A stretch of DNA of 64,000 bases from Limnobaculum eriocheiris (GTDB lineage: Bacteria > Pseudomonadota > Gammaproteobacteria > Enterobacterales > Enterobacteriaceae), in NCBI RefSeq assembly GCF_021010575.1, contig NZ_JAJNAG010000009.1, positions 1 through 64,000 of the forward strand, written 5' to 3'. How positions within the stretch are numbered: position 1 is the stretch's first letter; every line of letters begins with the position of its first letter. Positions 48,757 to 58,542 of the stretch are shown one piece after another. The translations under genes were made by a program, and so were the position numbers. The notes beneath the pieces were generated by a model. That model worked only from the letters and a program-made list of their open reading frames with translations, searched no databases and was not told where the DNA came from.

Positions 48757-49062
48757 GAGCACTGGAATTCAGCCGACGACTGAGTGAGGCCAGCACGACC
48801 CGCAAGGATGCGGGTCGAGGCGCAGCGACGCCGGACAAAATTGCAGGAGCAATTTTGAACAGCACGAAGTGCTGGCCCAAAGGGCCGAGCCTCATGGATG
48901 AGGCGAGTACTCCGGCTCTGCGCCGGTGCGTAAACCCGAACGAAGGCGGAGGGAAGTCGCCGCGAGGCGACCTGGATTCGGGTGCGAAGGCGCGGGGGGT
49001 GCAGGGGGGCATTCGCCCAAATGCCTCCCTGCTCGGCCACACCCACCACTGCCAATCTGGAC
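48757..49062 (+). repeat. Mosaic GC-rich interspersed repeat, copy 2
   Basis: It shares ordered blocks with 32870-33075 (AGCCGACGACTGAG; the block beginning GGTGCGTAAACCCGAACG; GGAGGGAAGTCG; TGCAGGGG...GCATTCGCCC) but has a longer, different centre with hairpins such as GACCCGCA/TGCGGGTC and GCCTCATGGATGAGGC. Like copy 1 it directly follows a coding gene in the same orientation. It is non-coding and occupies most of the 663-bp gap before the ABC operon; the rest (49063-49350) holds a C-rich tract and the promoter. Confidence 0.75.
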
Positions 49063-49170
49063 GCTGCACTATTCGTGAACGAAACCTTCTCTTGGCAAAA
49101 AACGCTACAAAAAAATATTTTCTATCAAACAGTTAAATAAAAAACCTTAATTAACTCCATAAAAACCACA

Positions 49171-49198
49171 CCCCCCACCCCCAAAACCCCTCGCCCCC
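49171..49198 (-). other. Potential G-quadruplex (minus strand)
   Basis: Four C-runs of 6, 5, 4 and 5 within 28 bp on the plus strand give a G4-capable sequence on the minus strand, ~150 bp before the ABC operon start. A simple low-complexity tract is equally possible. Confidence 0.45.
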
Positions 49199-49350
49199 TC
49201 AAACCCTCAATGCAAAAATTAACAACCAAACAACAATAACTTGAATTTCGTCACACTTAATTAACATTCACTTATCCTCACCTTGTCATCCACCCCTTTC
49301 CACCCATACTTAATTTTGTCTATAACCTGATAATTAATGGGAATACTAGC

Positions 49351-50436
49351 ATGTCCAAGAAATCAAATTTATTCATCGTCAGTATGCTAACCCTGTCCGT
49401 TGGTTCCGCTCTGGCTGCCCCTGAAAACTACCCTGCCGACTACCAAAAAATCATCGATGCCGCGAATAAAGAAGGCAAAGTGGTGATCTATTCCACCACC
49501 GATACCGCCGCCGCCGCACCGATTATTAAAGGGTTCGAAACCCTCTACCCAAACATCACCGTTGAATATAATGATATGAACAGTACCGAACTGTATAACC
49601 GTTATATCAGCGAGCAAGCATCATCCAGCGGCAGCGGCGATGTTGTCTGGAGTTCTGCTATGGATACCGGGCTGAAGCTGGCTACCGACTATGCCTTAAC
49701 TTATAAATCACCAGAAGCCGGTAAAATTCCGACCTGGGCGGTATGGAAAGACACCGCCTATGGCACTACCTATGAGCCGCTGGTATTCATCTATAACAAG
49801 CGCCTGATTAAAGAAGATGAAATTCCGAAGTCTCACGCGGCGCTGGGCGAGTTAGTGAAAAGTCAGTCGGACAAATTTAAAAACAAAGTCACCACCTATG
49901 ACATTGAAAAATCTGCTCTTGGCTTTATGCTCTCGGTTGAAGATATGAAAAACGATCCTAAGTACTGGGATCACCTGAAAGATATCTCCAGTGCTGGCAT
50001 GGTGGTTCAGTCATCAACCGGTACTATGCTGGAACGCGTCTCTTCCGGAGAGAACCTGATCGGTTACAACATTCTGGAACCTTATGCAAAAACCCGAGCG
50101 CTTAAAGACCCATCGCTGGGTATCGCTTATCCATCGGATTACACCCTGGTGCTTTCCCGCGTGACCTTTATCAGCAAACAGGCGAAAAACGTTAACGCCG
50201 CCAAACTGTGGCTGGACTACCTGTTGTCACAAAAAGGTCAGGATATTGTTGCCAATCAGGCCAATATCACCTCTATCCGCGACGATATCAGCGGTGATAA
50301 CGACGTAGCGGGTACCACCAAATTACTGGGTAGTTCACTGAAACCGATTCCGGTTAATGAAACGCTGCTGGAGTACCTGGAGCAGAATAAGCGTCTGGAC
50401 TACCTGAAAAAATGGCGTTCTGTCACCGGTAAATAA
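49351..50436 (+). CDS. ABC transporter periplasmic substrate-binding protein, ferric type (361 aa)
   Basis: A signal peptide (K-K-S-N-L-F-I-V-S-M-L-T-L-S-V-G-S-A-L-A) is followed by a FbpA/AfuA-like fold: KVVIYSTTD, then FETLYPNITVEYND, GDVVWSSAMD and GTTYEPLVFIYNK. This cluster of proteins includes ferric-iron binders and also AfuA-type sugar-phosphate binders. The pair of tyrosines that bind iron in FbpA is not clearly recognisable, so the ligand is open. It is first in a three-gene operon (72 bp before the permease). Confidence 0.85.
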   Translation: MSKKSNLFIVSMLTLSVGSALAAPENYPADYQKIIDAANKEGKVVIYSTTDTAAAAPIIKGFETLYPNITVEYNDMNSTELYNRYISEQASSSGSGDVVWSSAMDTGLKLATDYALTYKSPEAGKIPTWAVWKDTAYGTTYEPLVFIYNKRLIKEDEIPKSHAALGELVKSQSDKFKNKVTTYDIEKSALGFMLSVEDMKNDPKYWDHLKDISSAGMVVQSSTGTMLERVSSGENLIGYNILEPYAKTRALKDPSLGIAYPSDYTLVLSRVTFISKQAKNVNAAKLWLDYLLSQKGQDIVANQANITSIRDDISGDNDVAGTTKLLGSSLKPIPVNETLLEYLEQNKRLDYLKKWRSVTGK

Positions 50437-50508
50437 TAACAAAGACTCTAACGGCAGGAGCCATGATGCTCTTGCCGTTAACCCTTCTCTTTTCTACAGG
50501 GTTTTATC

Positions 50509-52278
50509 ATGTACTCGTTGCGCAAAATAAAGCAGAGTTTGCCGCGCGGTGTAGTAGTGATGCTAACGGCACTGTTTATCTATGGCCCCTTAGCGCTTAT
50601 TGTCACCCAAAGCTTTCTGTCTGCTCCTTTTTTTGTTCCTGACAAAACTTTCAGCCTCGATGCCTACCGCTTCGTGTTTGACGATCCGGATTTTTATAAA
50701 GCGCTGAAAAGCGGATTTATTCTGGCTATCGGGCTGGTGGTCATTGTTATTCCTCTAGGTGGTATTCTGGCGTTTCTGATTGTCAGAAGCGATCTGCCGG
50801 GTCGTCGTTGGATAGAACCCATGATTCTGGTACCGGTGTTTGTCTCCCCTATGGTATTAGGTTTTGGCTATGTGGTTGCCGCCGGTCCGGTTGGCTTCTT
50901 CTCTCTGTGGATGCAGGATCTGTTTGGATTTGTGCCCTGGAACATCTACTCCATGACCAGCATTATCATTATTGCCGGTCTGATGCATGTGCCACACGCC
51001 TATCTGTATATCTCCTCCGCATTACGCAATATGGGTTCCGATGTGGAAGAGGCTGCGCGTATTTCCGGTGCTTCACCGTTTCGCGTGATGATTTCCGTTA
51101 GCCTGCCAATGGTCAGACCGGCGATTCTGTACGCGACGGTATTGCTGTTCTTCCTCGGTCTGGAAGTGTTTGGCCTGATGTTAGTGTTGGGAGATCCTGA
51201 AGGTAACCTAGTGCTGGCAACCTACTTATACAAACTGACCAACAAACTGGGCATTCCTTCTTACCATTTGATGGCGGTGGTCGCGGTAGTGTTGATCAGT
51301 ATTACCATTCCGCTAATCATGCTACAGCGCCGCTTAATGCGTACCGCCAACCGCTTTGTCACGGTAAAAGGCAAAGCGTCACAGGCTCATGTGCTGCCGT
51401 TGGGCAAATGGCGCTGGGTATCGGCTGCCGTGGTTATCTTATGGTTGATTGTGACTATTTTCGTACCGCTCACCGGCATATTGCTGCGCGCGTTTGTCTC
51501 TAACTGGGGGGTGGGGGTTTCGCTGTTCGATCAGCTCTCACTGGATACCTTCCGCACCGTGTTCTCACAGCCAAATCTGATTCGGGCCATTATCAACTCA
51601 GTAGCCATCGGCGTATTCGGCGGGGCGCTGGCAGTCATTTGCTATACCTTTATTAGTCTGGCGATGCACCGTAAACCGGATCGCACGACCCGTTTTCTCG
51701 ACTATAGCGTGCTGATTCCACGGGCAGTGCCGGGAATACTGGCCGGTCTGGCCTTCTTATGGGTATTCCTGTTCACCCCAATGTGGATGGATAAGTCACT
51801 GGCGGACGGTTATATGTCAGTTCTGCCCGGCGCTCAATGGATCCGGGATAACGTTATTGTCTGGATGCGGGCAACCCGTAATACCATCTTCAGCGTCTGG
51901 TTAGCCTATACCGTGGTATGGCTGGCCTATGGCCTGCGGCTGATCTCCTCAGCTCTGTTACAGGTGGGTGCAGAGCTGGAAGAAGCGGCTCGCAGTACCG
52001 GAGCAGTACGCAGTCAGGTTACCCGGCAGATTACCGTGCCGCTGGCGCGCTATGGCCTGATTGGCTCCTGGCTGCTGATGTTCCTGATCTTTGAGCGGGA
52101 GTATTCAACCGGTGTGTACCTGCTATCTCCGGGCACAGAAACCATCGGTTCAATGCTGGTTTCCCTGTGGGCTACGGGTGCCGTCGATATCGTCGCCGCC
52201 CTGTCATTTATCAATATTGTTTTAGTCATGTTCGGCTTAGGCATTGCACTGCGTTTTGGAGTAAAACTCAATGACTGA
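50509..52278 (+). CDS. ABC transporter permease, two fused permease domains (589 aa)
   Basis: This inner-membrane protein has about 12 helices. It carries two binding-protein-dependent transport domains, each with an EAA loop: EEAARISGASPFRVMISVSLP (first 19 residues diagnostic, ~180) and EEAARSTGAVRSQ (~490). The FbpB/SfuB-type fused permease matches the neighbouring ferric-type binding protein. It overlaps the ATPase gene by 8 bases (ATGACTGA), so the two are translated together. No two-component regulator is adjacent. Confidence 0.9.
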   Translation: MYSLRKIKQSLPRGVVVMLTALFIYGPLALIVTQSFLSAPFFVPDKTFSLDAYRFVFDDPDFYKALKSGFILAIGLVVIVIPLGGILAFLIVRSDLPGRRWIEPMILVPVFVSPMVLGFGYVVAAGPVGFFSLWMQDLFGFVPWNIYSMTSIIIIAGLMHVPHAYLYISSALRNMGSDVEEAARISGASPFRVMISVSLPMVRPAILYATVLLFFLGLEVFGLMLVLGDPEGNLVLATYLYKLTNKLGIPSYHLMAVVAVVLISITIPLIMLQRRLMRTANRFVTVKGKASQAHVLPLGKWRWVSAAVVILWLIVTIFVPLTGILLRAFVSNWGVGVSLFDQLSLDTFRTVFSQPNLIRAIINSVAIGVFGGALAVICYTFISLAMHRKPDRTTRFLDYSVLIPRAVPGILAGLAFLWVFLFTPMWMDKSLADGYMSVLPGAQWIRDNVIVWMRATRNTIFSVWLAYTVVWLAYGLRLISSALLQVGAELEEAARSTGAVRSQVTRQITVPLARYGLIGSWLLMFLIFEREYSTGVYLLSPGTETIGSMLVSLWATGAVDIVAALSFINIVLVMFGLGIALRFGVKLND

Positions 52279-53344
52279 ACTCACTGTAGAGAGTCTGCAT
52301 CTAAATTACGGCACTAACCCGGTATTAAAAGGGGTTTCGATGCAGCTGAAAAAAGGCGAGGTTGTCACCCTGCTTGGTCCATCGGGCAGTGGGAAAACCA
52401 CGTTATTACGTGCCGTCGCCGGGTTAGAAGCGCCCTGTCAGGGTCGTATTATCATTGGGGATCGGGTGGTGTATGACGGCACCACCCATCAGGAAATCCC
52501 GGTGGAAGAGCGCAATCTGGGGCTGGTTTTCCAGTCTTATGCCCTGTGGCCCCATATGACCATTTTCGACAATATTGCTTATCCACTTAAGCTACGTAAA
52601 ACCCCAACCGCCGAAATAAAACAGCGGGTTCAGGCAGTATTGGACCAGTTGGGGCTGGGTCACTTAGGCCAGCGTTACCCTCACCAGCTATCCGGCGGGC
52701 AGCAACAGCGGGTCGCTATTGGTCGGGGACTGGTTTATAACCCGCCGGTGCTACTGCTGGATGAACCGCTCTCCAATCTGGATGCCAAGCTGCGTGAAGA
52801 GGCGCGGGTGTTCCTGCGCAGTCTGATTGTTGATTTAGGGCTCTCAGCGCTGATGGTGACTCACGATCAGAATGAAGCCATGGCAATCTCCGATCGTATT
52901 CTGCTGCTGAATAACGGTGTGATTGAGCAACAGGGCACGCCTCAGGAGATGTACTCTACGCCATCCACCCTGTTCAGCGCTGAATTTATGGGCAGCAACA
53001 ACCGGCTGTATGGTCATGTTGCTGAACTTGCTGGTGACTACGCCTGCATTCAGGGAAACAGCTGGAAGCTATGGGGCAAGCCGGGAGGCGTGCTGAAAGT
53101 CGGGCAAAACGTCACCGCGGTGATCCGCGTTGAGCAGGTGAAACTCAACGATGCCACTGAACAAAACAGCCTGGAACTGCCGCTGCTTACCGGTATGTAC
53201 CTTGGCAGCCACTGGGAATATCTGTTCCGTGAGTCTAATGAAGACTCTCCGGTATTGCGGGCTTTCGGCACCACTAAACCTGCCAGCGGCAGCCACTGTC
53301 GGCTCTCGATGCCTGCGGATCAGGTGTGGATATTTCCGGGGTAG
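52271..53344 (+). CDS. ABC transporter ATPase (357 aa)
   Basis: This cytoplasmic ATPase of the FbpC/PotA group has Walker A GPSGSGKTT (~37-45), Q-loop VFQSYALWPHMT, signature LSGGQQQRVAIGRGL, Walker B VLLLDEPLSNLD and H-loop VTHDQNEA. A C-terminal TOBE regulatory domain (~240-350) follows. It drives uptake through the permease encoded just upstream. A strong terminator ends the operon at 53373-53400. Confidence 0.93.
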   Translation: MTELTVESLHLNYGTNPVLKGVSMQLKKGEVVTLLGPSGSGKTTLLRAVAGLEAPCQGRIIIGDRVVYDGTTHQEIPVEERNLGLVFQSYALWPHMTIFDNIAYPLKLRKTPTAEIKQRVQAVLDQLGLGHLGQRYPHQLSGGQQQRVAIGRGLVYNPPVLLLDEPLSNLDAKLREEARVFLRSLIVDLGLSALMVTHDQNEAMAISDRILLLNNGVIEQQGTPQEMYSTPSTLFSAEFMGSNNRLYGHVAELAGDYACIQGNSWKLWGKPGGVLKVGQNVTAVIRVEQVKLNDATEQNSLELPLLTGMYLGSHWEYLFRESNEDSPVLRAFGTTKPASGSHCRLSMPADQVWIFPG

Positions 53345-53372
53345 TCGTTGTATGTAGTTTTTTATACTGATT

Positions 53373-53400
53373 AAATGGCTCGTATTTTTACGAGCCATTT
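53373..53400. terminator. Terminator of the ABC operon
   Basis: Perfect 12-bp arms AAATGGCTCGTA/TACGAGCCATTT around TTTT, 28 bases after the ATPase stop. Confidence 0.85.
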
Positions 53401-53457
53401 AAATAAAAATATATCAGGAGTGTTTTGTATGAATGACTCTAAATTAATATTTTATCT

Positions 53458-54525
53458 TTAACTATGAAACGTCATCACACGATCAATCGCAAATTGCAAA
53501 CTATTATCATCAAATAGTTCAAGCTTTCGGCAAGCCCAGCGTTCACCTGCTGGCCATCGTCTTACCCCTTCTTTAACTGAAATCAGTGTGGGTTTACAGT
53601 TTTCACGGGTCAACAGCCAATCAACAGTTGCCAACAGTTCCATACCAAATGGAGACTCAAAACCATCAATAAGCTCACTCACCTGCTCAAGTGCTGGCAA
53701 CCATGCCTTAGCCTCTGTATGTAAATAGGTATTTATATGATCTTTTTCTCGATCGTTGAACCAAATAACATCTAGAGGTTGGCTATCCGGTATGCGTTTC
53801 TCCGATTTAAGATAACTACCGTCCAATGCATTGAGTAAATGATTTAGATTAGGTGTATATGGTCCATAATAATGAGATTCAAAATGCAACTTCAGCACAT
53901 CTTCCTGATGGTGCAAATCAATAGCTCGCTGCAGAAACCATGCTAGTTTCTGAATCTCTAACAAACTACATTCCATACCCAGAACCCAATAACGTCGTAC
54001 CAGTTCAGCAATCATTGCTCTGGCTGGTGTTAGTTTTTTTACGCCGCTACTTTTGGCAACATTCTGATACTTTTTTGTTGGTTCATAGATAAAAATATCA
54101 ATATCATGAAGGTCAGCAAGTGCATTTTCAATTTCTACTCTAACACTTGACCATGCCAGGCCACCATGCCCCGCCCCCAGAGGAGGAATGGCAATAGAAC
54201 TTACCTGTTCTTCGAGTAGAAAACGACGTAAGTCTTGTAAACCTTCTTCAATCCATTCAATTTTGGAATCTGCACGCCAATGTTGTTTAGTTGGGAAATT
54301 AACAATCCAGCGTGGCCCCATCAATTCCCCCGTTTCGGTAATAAACATCTTTCCTGTAGTTACCTGCTGCTGTTTGCAAGCAAGAGCATATGCCTTCATA
54401 TTATTAGGAAAGCGCTCTTTAAACATGAGAGCAATACCTTTACCCATGATCCCCATGGTATTAACCGTATTCACCAATGCTTCTACAGGTGCATCCAGCA
54501 AATTGCCTTGTGTATATTTAATCAT
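53458..54525 (-). CDS. darG: DarG, macrodomain DNA ADP-ribosylglycohydrolase antitoxin (355 aa)
   Basis: The N-terminal macrodomain (~1-155) shows [30 protein letters not shown] and [13 protein letters not shown], the ADP-ribose-binding loops of DarG, which removes ADP-ribose from DNA bases. The C-terminal ~200 residues match the DarT-binding half of DarG antitoxins ([43 protein letters not shown]). The start was put at ATG 54525, which overlaps the DarT stop as ATGA; a GTG 12 bases earlier is less likely. It is third gene of a minus-strand operon and protects against the toxin encoded before it. Confidence 0.93.
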   Translation of the reverse strand: MIKYTQGNLLDAPVEALVNTVNTMGIMGKGIALMFKERFPNNMKAYALACKQQQVTTGKMFITETGELMGPRWIVNFPTKQHWRADSKIEWIEEGLQDLRRFLLEEQVSSIAIPPLGAGHGGLAWSSVRVEIENALADLHDIDIFIYEPTKKYQNVAKSSGVKKLTPARAMIAELVRRYWVLGMECSLLEIQKLAWFLQRAIDLHHQEDVLKLHFESHYYGPYTPNLNHLLNALDGSYLKSEKRIPDSQPLDVIWFNDREKDHINTYLHTEAKAWLPALEQVSELIDGFESPFGMELLATVDWLLTRENCKPTLISVKEGVRRWPAGERWACRKLELFDDNSLQFAIDRVMTFHS

Positions 54526-55181
54526 GAGAAATACCACCCTGCCCGAGCATAGACGGGCATTTTCAAATTACGTTGTGATAACCAGAATTCTAATTGAACT
54601 TTTACATCATCATTGTAACACACCATCCCACCCAGCAATGAGATCGGGAGGTGCTTGTAGACCAAAGCTTCTGCCTGATATCTCTCAAACTTGGCAGGGT
54701 CTTCCGGGTTCCGTCGGAAATCCCGAGTTTGTAATATACGCCAGTCAATTCTGTGCAAATCGACTAAATCTGTATAATAGTTTGCCCAATTGTAGTAAGC
54801 ATGACTATCTGTAAACACAAAAGGGACATTTTGTGCAGCCACATCATGTAAACTGCTAACCAAAATCACCACCTCTTCATTAGGCCGTTGTTTAATTCCT
54901 CCATGCCCACTATGAATATTCATCAGCATAGGAGAGAAGGGAGTAAAATAAAACGGTACATAATCATGTAACATGCCTCCCATACCAGCGGGTACTCGAT
55001 GCATAGCCCTCTTATTGATCAGTTCCGGATTCCCAATATTAATCCAATTGCCTGTATGTACAGAACTATGGCCACAATGCAATCCGTTATCCAATAGCCA
55101 TGGTATATTGTCTCGATGGACAATACGCCAAATCAACGCTTTTTCTGGATTGAGACTGCCACTATAATCATAAGCCATCAT
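54522..55181 (-). CDS. darT: DarT, DNA ADP-ribosyltransferase toxin (219 aa)
   Basis: DUF4433/DarT toxins attach ADP-ribose from NAD+ to single-stranded DNA bases and block replication; they act in phage defence. Visible landmarks: [18 protein letters not shown] (NAD-binding start), [30 protein letters not shown], and the catalytic glutamate in the ARTT loop [15 protein letters not shown] (~160-170). Length ~220 fits the family. It overlaps the upstream DarT-like gene by one base and DarG by four, a tightly coupled three-gene unit. Confidence 0.92.
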   Translation of the reverse strand: MMAYDYSGSLNPEKALIWRIVHRDNIPWLLDNGLHCGHSSVHTGNWINIGNPELINKRAMHRVPAGMGGMLHDYVPFYFTPFSPMLMNIHSGHGGIKQRPNEEVVILVSSLHDVAAQNVPFVFTDSHAYYNWANYYTDLVDLHRIDWRILQTRDFRRNPEDPAKFERYQAEALVYKHLPISLLGGMVCYNDDVKVQLEFWLSQRNLKMPVYARAGWYFS

Positions 55182-55756
55182 TAAGTTCCAAGAAACATAT
55201 GCGAATTATTATTGATAAACACGTTCAACTTATATTCCTGCTTTAAAGCAAGGACGATTTTTTCTGTTTTACTATCAGGAACATAAATGCTGTGGAAATC
55301 ATTAACAGATACAATATCTGGAGATAAACATTCAGCCATACAAACACACTTACATTCATCATCATCATAAGCTCGCCGATTCATTGTATTCCAATCAATT
55401 TCTGCCATTCCCTCGTCATAATTTAATAAAGTAATATGACTTCCTGACAAGAGGTGCCTGGGAATTATCCGCCAATTATTAACTTGCGCATGGTTCCGAT
55501 GAACGGTGATAAGTACAAACACTTTATCTCTATTGTTAATAGACACCCTCCCATCAAAGGGGTTTCTGGCAAAGAAATGAAAAGGGACATATTGCTCTAA
55601 TTTCCGAGTTCGGCGTAACGATATAATATCGGGATCGGCAACATCTGAAAAATCGTGTAAAAGACTACGTGGTTTTAATCCTTCGGCAAAAATGCTTCTC
55701 AAATTGTTTATATCGGTCAAGTGATAAAGAAATTGTTGTGTACGAATGTCAGCCAT
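55181..55756 (-). CDS. Second DarT-like (DUF4433) ADP-ribosyltransferase (191 aa)
   Basis: The protein has the same overall pattern as DarT: FLYHLTDINNLRSIFAEGLKPRSLL, then FSDVADPDIISLRR, YVPFHFFARNPFDGRV, and the segment CKCVCMAECLSPDIV with a glutamate at the catalytic position. It is only weakly similar to the adjacent DarT, so it is not a recent duplicate. It is first in the operon and overlaps darT by one base. Whether it is a second toxin, a modifier of specificity, or is also neutralised by DarG is not shown by sequence. Standard DarTG systems have one DarT. Confidence 0.82.
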   Translation of the reverse strand: MADIRTQQFLYHLTDINNLRSIFAEGLKPRSLLHDFSDVADPDIISLRRTRKLEQYVPFHFFARNPFDGRVSINNRDKVFVLITVHRNHAQVNNWRIIPRHLLSGSHITLLNYDEGMAEIDWNTMNRRAYDDDECKCVCMAECLSPDIVSVNDFHSIYVPDSKTEKIVLALKQEYKLNVFINNNSHMFLGT

Positions 55757-56098
55757 ATACTTGATTCCTTTCTACTAACCAGATGTTCTGATTAACGATT
55801 TCTACATTATCCTACTATAGGTTTAAGATACTTAGATTTATCCAGCAGAATTGGTAATTACTTTACCAGAAAATAGCCTGACTATTAAAAGCATTGAATA
55901 TGGCCTGACATTACCTACACAAATGATAACAATCAGTAAGATGGTATAAATATTTCAACAAGGAATGGGCGAAGAATTTATGTAATGATTAAATCAATTC
56001 TTGATTATAGGAATGTATTACAAAATAGACATCAACAAATCAGTGGGCATTATAGAAAAACACCCACTGTTTGTTTTTAGTATATATCAGAAAGCTAG
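55757..56098. other. Gap between the DarT-like operon and fdhE
   Basis: This 342-bp AT-rich stretch holds the promoter of the DarT-like operon (not pinpointed) and a hairpin CAGTGGG/CCCACTG at 56041-56069 followed on the plus strand by TTTGTTTTT. The hairpin is a possible terminator near the end of fdhE. No gene is seen. Confidence 0.5.
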
Positions 56099-57016
56099 CT
56101 ATTCTCCCGAAGGAAACAGGAACGGATTCACCGCGCTGCGGGCGAAACCCTCTTCCTCTACCCTGGCGTCCAGCACCAGCGAGGCTAAATCATCGGCCAC
56201 CGGCTCAACGTACTGATCTTTCTCCTGATACAGAATCTTCAGATAGCTTCCACAGTCGCCACAGCTTTCAGCTTTAACCGGGGCATTCTCACTGTCCAGC
56301 GACCAGTAATTTAACTTACCGGTTTGTTCACAGTTGGAGCACTTCACCCGCACCATATGCCATTCGCTTTCGCACAGGCTGCAATGCAGGTAGCGTAACC
56401 CGGCTTCCGTACCAATATGAACCATGCTGGCAACCGGTGCGCTGTCGCAGATTGGGCAGTTATGGCGGCCTTCACCATATTCAGCACGAGCCTTGCCCGG
56501 TATTTGAGTCGCCATTTGCGCCCAGTAAACCGACAGAGCCGCCCACAGGAATGGCGCTTTATCGCTGCCCACTTTACCGATTTCACCGGTTAGCAGGTCA
56601 GTGGCCAGGTTTTCCAGCTCCTGAGTGCCCATCTTCTTCAGCGATTCCAGAACCGGTAACACGTGCTCCGGCGCTTCCGGCTCCAGCTCGGCGATAATCG
56701 CCGACAGCAGCTGTTGCCAGTGCTGAGTGCGCGGGAAATACTTCACCGACAGCGGAGGATTTCCGGTGGCCGCCGAGATGTTCAGCGTCTCGGAGAGGTC
56801 AATTTTTAACGGATGATCGTGTTGAGCATGGCTCTGAGCATCCACCACCGTTGCAACAAACTTCAGGTAATCGCCTAACGGATGGTTTTCAGCCAACTGA
56901 CGCAGGCGTTCAGCACGACGGGAATAGAGACTCTTTAAATTGGCAAATAACAACGGCGGAATTGCTCCCGCCGTTTTTGCCACTTCGTCCGGGGAGACGA
57001 TGCGGATACTACTCAT
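56099..57016 (-). CDS. fdhE: FdhE, formate dehydrogenase accessory protein (305 aa)
   Basis: This cytoplasmic rubredoxin-like protein is needed for formate dehydrogenases N and O; it binds iron through CxxC pairs and interacts with the catalytic subunits. Four such pairs are visible: [25 protein letters not shown] and CGDCGSY. Length (305) is near E. coli (309). It is last in the fdoGHI-fdhE operon and overlaps fdoI by 8 bases. Confidence 0.95.
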   Translation of the reverse strand: MSSIRIVSPDEVAKTAGAIPPLLFANLKSLYSRRAERLRQLAENHPLGDYLKFVATVVDAQSHAQHDHPLKIDLSETLNISAATGNPPLSVKYFPRTQHWQQLLSAIIAELEPEAPEHVLPVLESLKKMGTQELENLATDLLTGEIGKVGSDKAPFLWAALSVYWAQMATQIPGKARAEYGEGRHNCPICDSAPVASMVHIGTEAGLRYLHCSLCESEWHMVRVKCSNCEQTGKLNYWSLDSENAPVKAESCGDCGSYLKILYQEKDQYVEPVADDLASLVLDARVEEEGFARSAVNPFLFPSGE

Positions 57017-57650
57017 TCTTTTTTTCTTCCTCGGCTACAACTTCACGATACCAACGAGGATGATGTTTGGCGGCCCACTTGCGGCTGACCTTGCCTTCTA
57101 TCATCCCGGTAATAGAACCTTTTACCCAGAATGCCATATAAATATGGATAAGGATAGCGTGGATCAGTACGATCGCCGCTACGGCATGGAGCATTAAACC
57201 TAAGCGGATAGCCCATATCGGGAAGAACTCAGCAAAGTAAGGACGCCAGATAATCACGCCGGTTACCAGCAAAACAAGGATTAACCCCATAATGCTCCAG
57301 AACATCGCCTTCTGACCCGGGTTATATTTACCCACGTCAGCCACTTCATGCTCTTTGCCTTTCAGTACATCAACAATATGGACAAACCAACTGATATCCT
57401 CTTTCTTCGGGATGTTGTGTTTCACAAAGCGGAAAAACATCAGTACCAGCACACAGAAAATCAGCACGCCAAAGAACGGGTGCAGAATACGCCCCATCTG
57501 CGGTGTACCAAAAGTCTGCGTTAACCAGCTCAGGGTCGGGAAGAACATCGCAATGCCCGACAGCGCCACCAGAAAGAAACAGATGACCACTGTCCAGTGA
57601 CACGCTCGATCGATAAACGAGACTCGTTTAATCATCTTATTTTTCTTCAT
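57009..57650 (-). CDS. fdoI: FdoI, formate dehydrogenase-O cytochrome b556 subunit (213 aa)
   Basis: This inner-membrane di-heme cytochrome b passes electrons from FdoH to quinone. Four hydrophobic helices are visible, with candidate heme histidines in [25 protein letters not shown] and IHIYMAFW. The start was set at ATG 57650 (M-K-K-N-K-M), which overlaps the fdoH stop and has GAGGATCATC upstream. This gives 213 residues against 211 in E. coli. The longer frame is spurious. Confidence 0.93.
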   Translation of the reverse strand: MKKNKMIKRVSFIDRACHWTVVICFFLVALSGIAMFFPTLSWLTQTFGTPQMGRILHPFFGVLIFCVLVLMFFRFVKHNIPKKEDISWFVHIVDVLKGKEHEVADVGKYNPGQKAMFWSIMGLILVLLVTGVIIWRPYFAEFFPIWAIRLGLMLHAVAAIVLIHAILIHIYMAFWVKGSITGMIEGKVSRKWAAKHHPRWYREVVAEEEKKNE

Positions 57651-58530
57651 GATGATCCTCCTCGTCATCGTCTTCATCTACTTTGTTCGGCCCAACGCCG
57701 ATGTAGTGATAAATCAGGCCTGCGAAGCTGGCAACAAATGCGGCTGCTGACAGCGGTTTCAGAACGCCTTTCCAGAAGCCAACCACCGGGCTGATGACCG
57801 GATCTTTCGGTAAGCCGTGATACAGCTCAGGACGGTCTGCGTGGTGCAGCACATACATTACGTGCGTACCACCAACGCCTGCCGGGTTGTACAGACCTGC
57901 GTTGTCATAGCCGCGGGTGTGCAGCTCGGCAACTCGCTCTTCTGCCAGCTGAATCATTGCCTCTTTGGTACCAAAGTGAATGGCACCAGTTGGACAGGTT
58001 TTCACACAGGCAGGTTCCTGACCTACGGTTACCCGATCGACACACAGGGTACATTTGTACACCCGATTATCCTCTTTATTCAGACGAGGAACGTTGAACG
58101 GACAACCGGCGATGCAGTAGCCACAACCGATACAGTGCTCTGACTGGAAGTCAACGATACCGTTGGCATACTGAATAATCGCACCCGCAGACGGGCAGGC
58201 CTTCAGACAGCCCGGGTCGCTACAGTGCATACAGCCGTCTTTACGGATCAGCCACTCCAACTTGCCGTTTTCTTCCACTTCAGAATAACGCATCACGGTC
58301 CATGATTTGGCGGTCAGGTCTGCCGGGTTGTCATAGACACCCACGTTATGACCGATTTCATCACGAATATCGTTCCACTCTGAACAGGCCACCTGACAGG
58401 CTTTACAGCCGATACAGGTGGTAACGTCAATCAGCTTCGCCACTTCTTCCTGGTGATGACGCACCTGTGGAGGCGGCGTCAAAGCGTTGGTGGCGGAACG
58501 CTTAATAATGTCTTGAGATTGCATTGACAT
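57637..58530 (-). CDS. fdoH: FdoH, formate dehydrogenase-O iron-sulfur subunit (297 aa)
   Basis: The subunit carries four [4Fe-4S] clusters, seen as [41 protein letters not shown] and CTLCVDRV...CVKTCP. A single C-terminal membrane anchor ([18 protein letters not shown]) and an unusually acidic/histidine tail follow. It relays electrons from FdoG to FdoI on the periplasmic side. Length is close to E. coli (300). It sits 12 bases after fdoG and overlaps fdoI. Confidence 0.96.
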   Translation of the reverse strand: MSMQSQDIIKRSATNALTPPPQVRHHQEEVAKLIDVTTCIGCKACQVACSEWNDIRDEIGHNVGVYDNPADLTAKSWTVMRYSEVEENGKLEWLIRKDGCMHCSDPGCLKACPSAGAIIQYANGIVDFQSEHCIGCGYCIAGCPFNVPRLNKEDNRVYKCTLCVDRVTVGQEPACVKTCPTGAIHFGTKEAMIQLAEERVAELHTRGYDNAGLYNPAGVGGTHVMYVLHHADRPELYHGLPKDPVISPVVGFWKGVLKPLSAAAFVASFAGLIYHYIGVGPNKVDEDDDEEDHHEEK

Positions 58531-58542
58531 ATTTTCTCTCCG

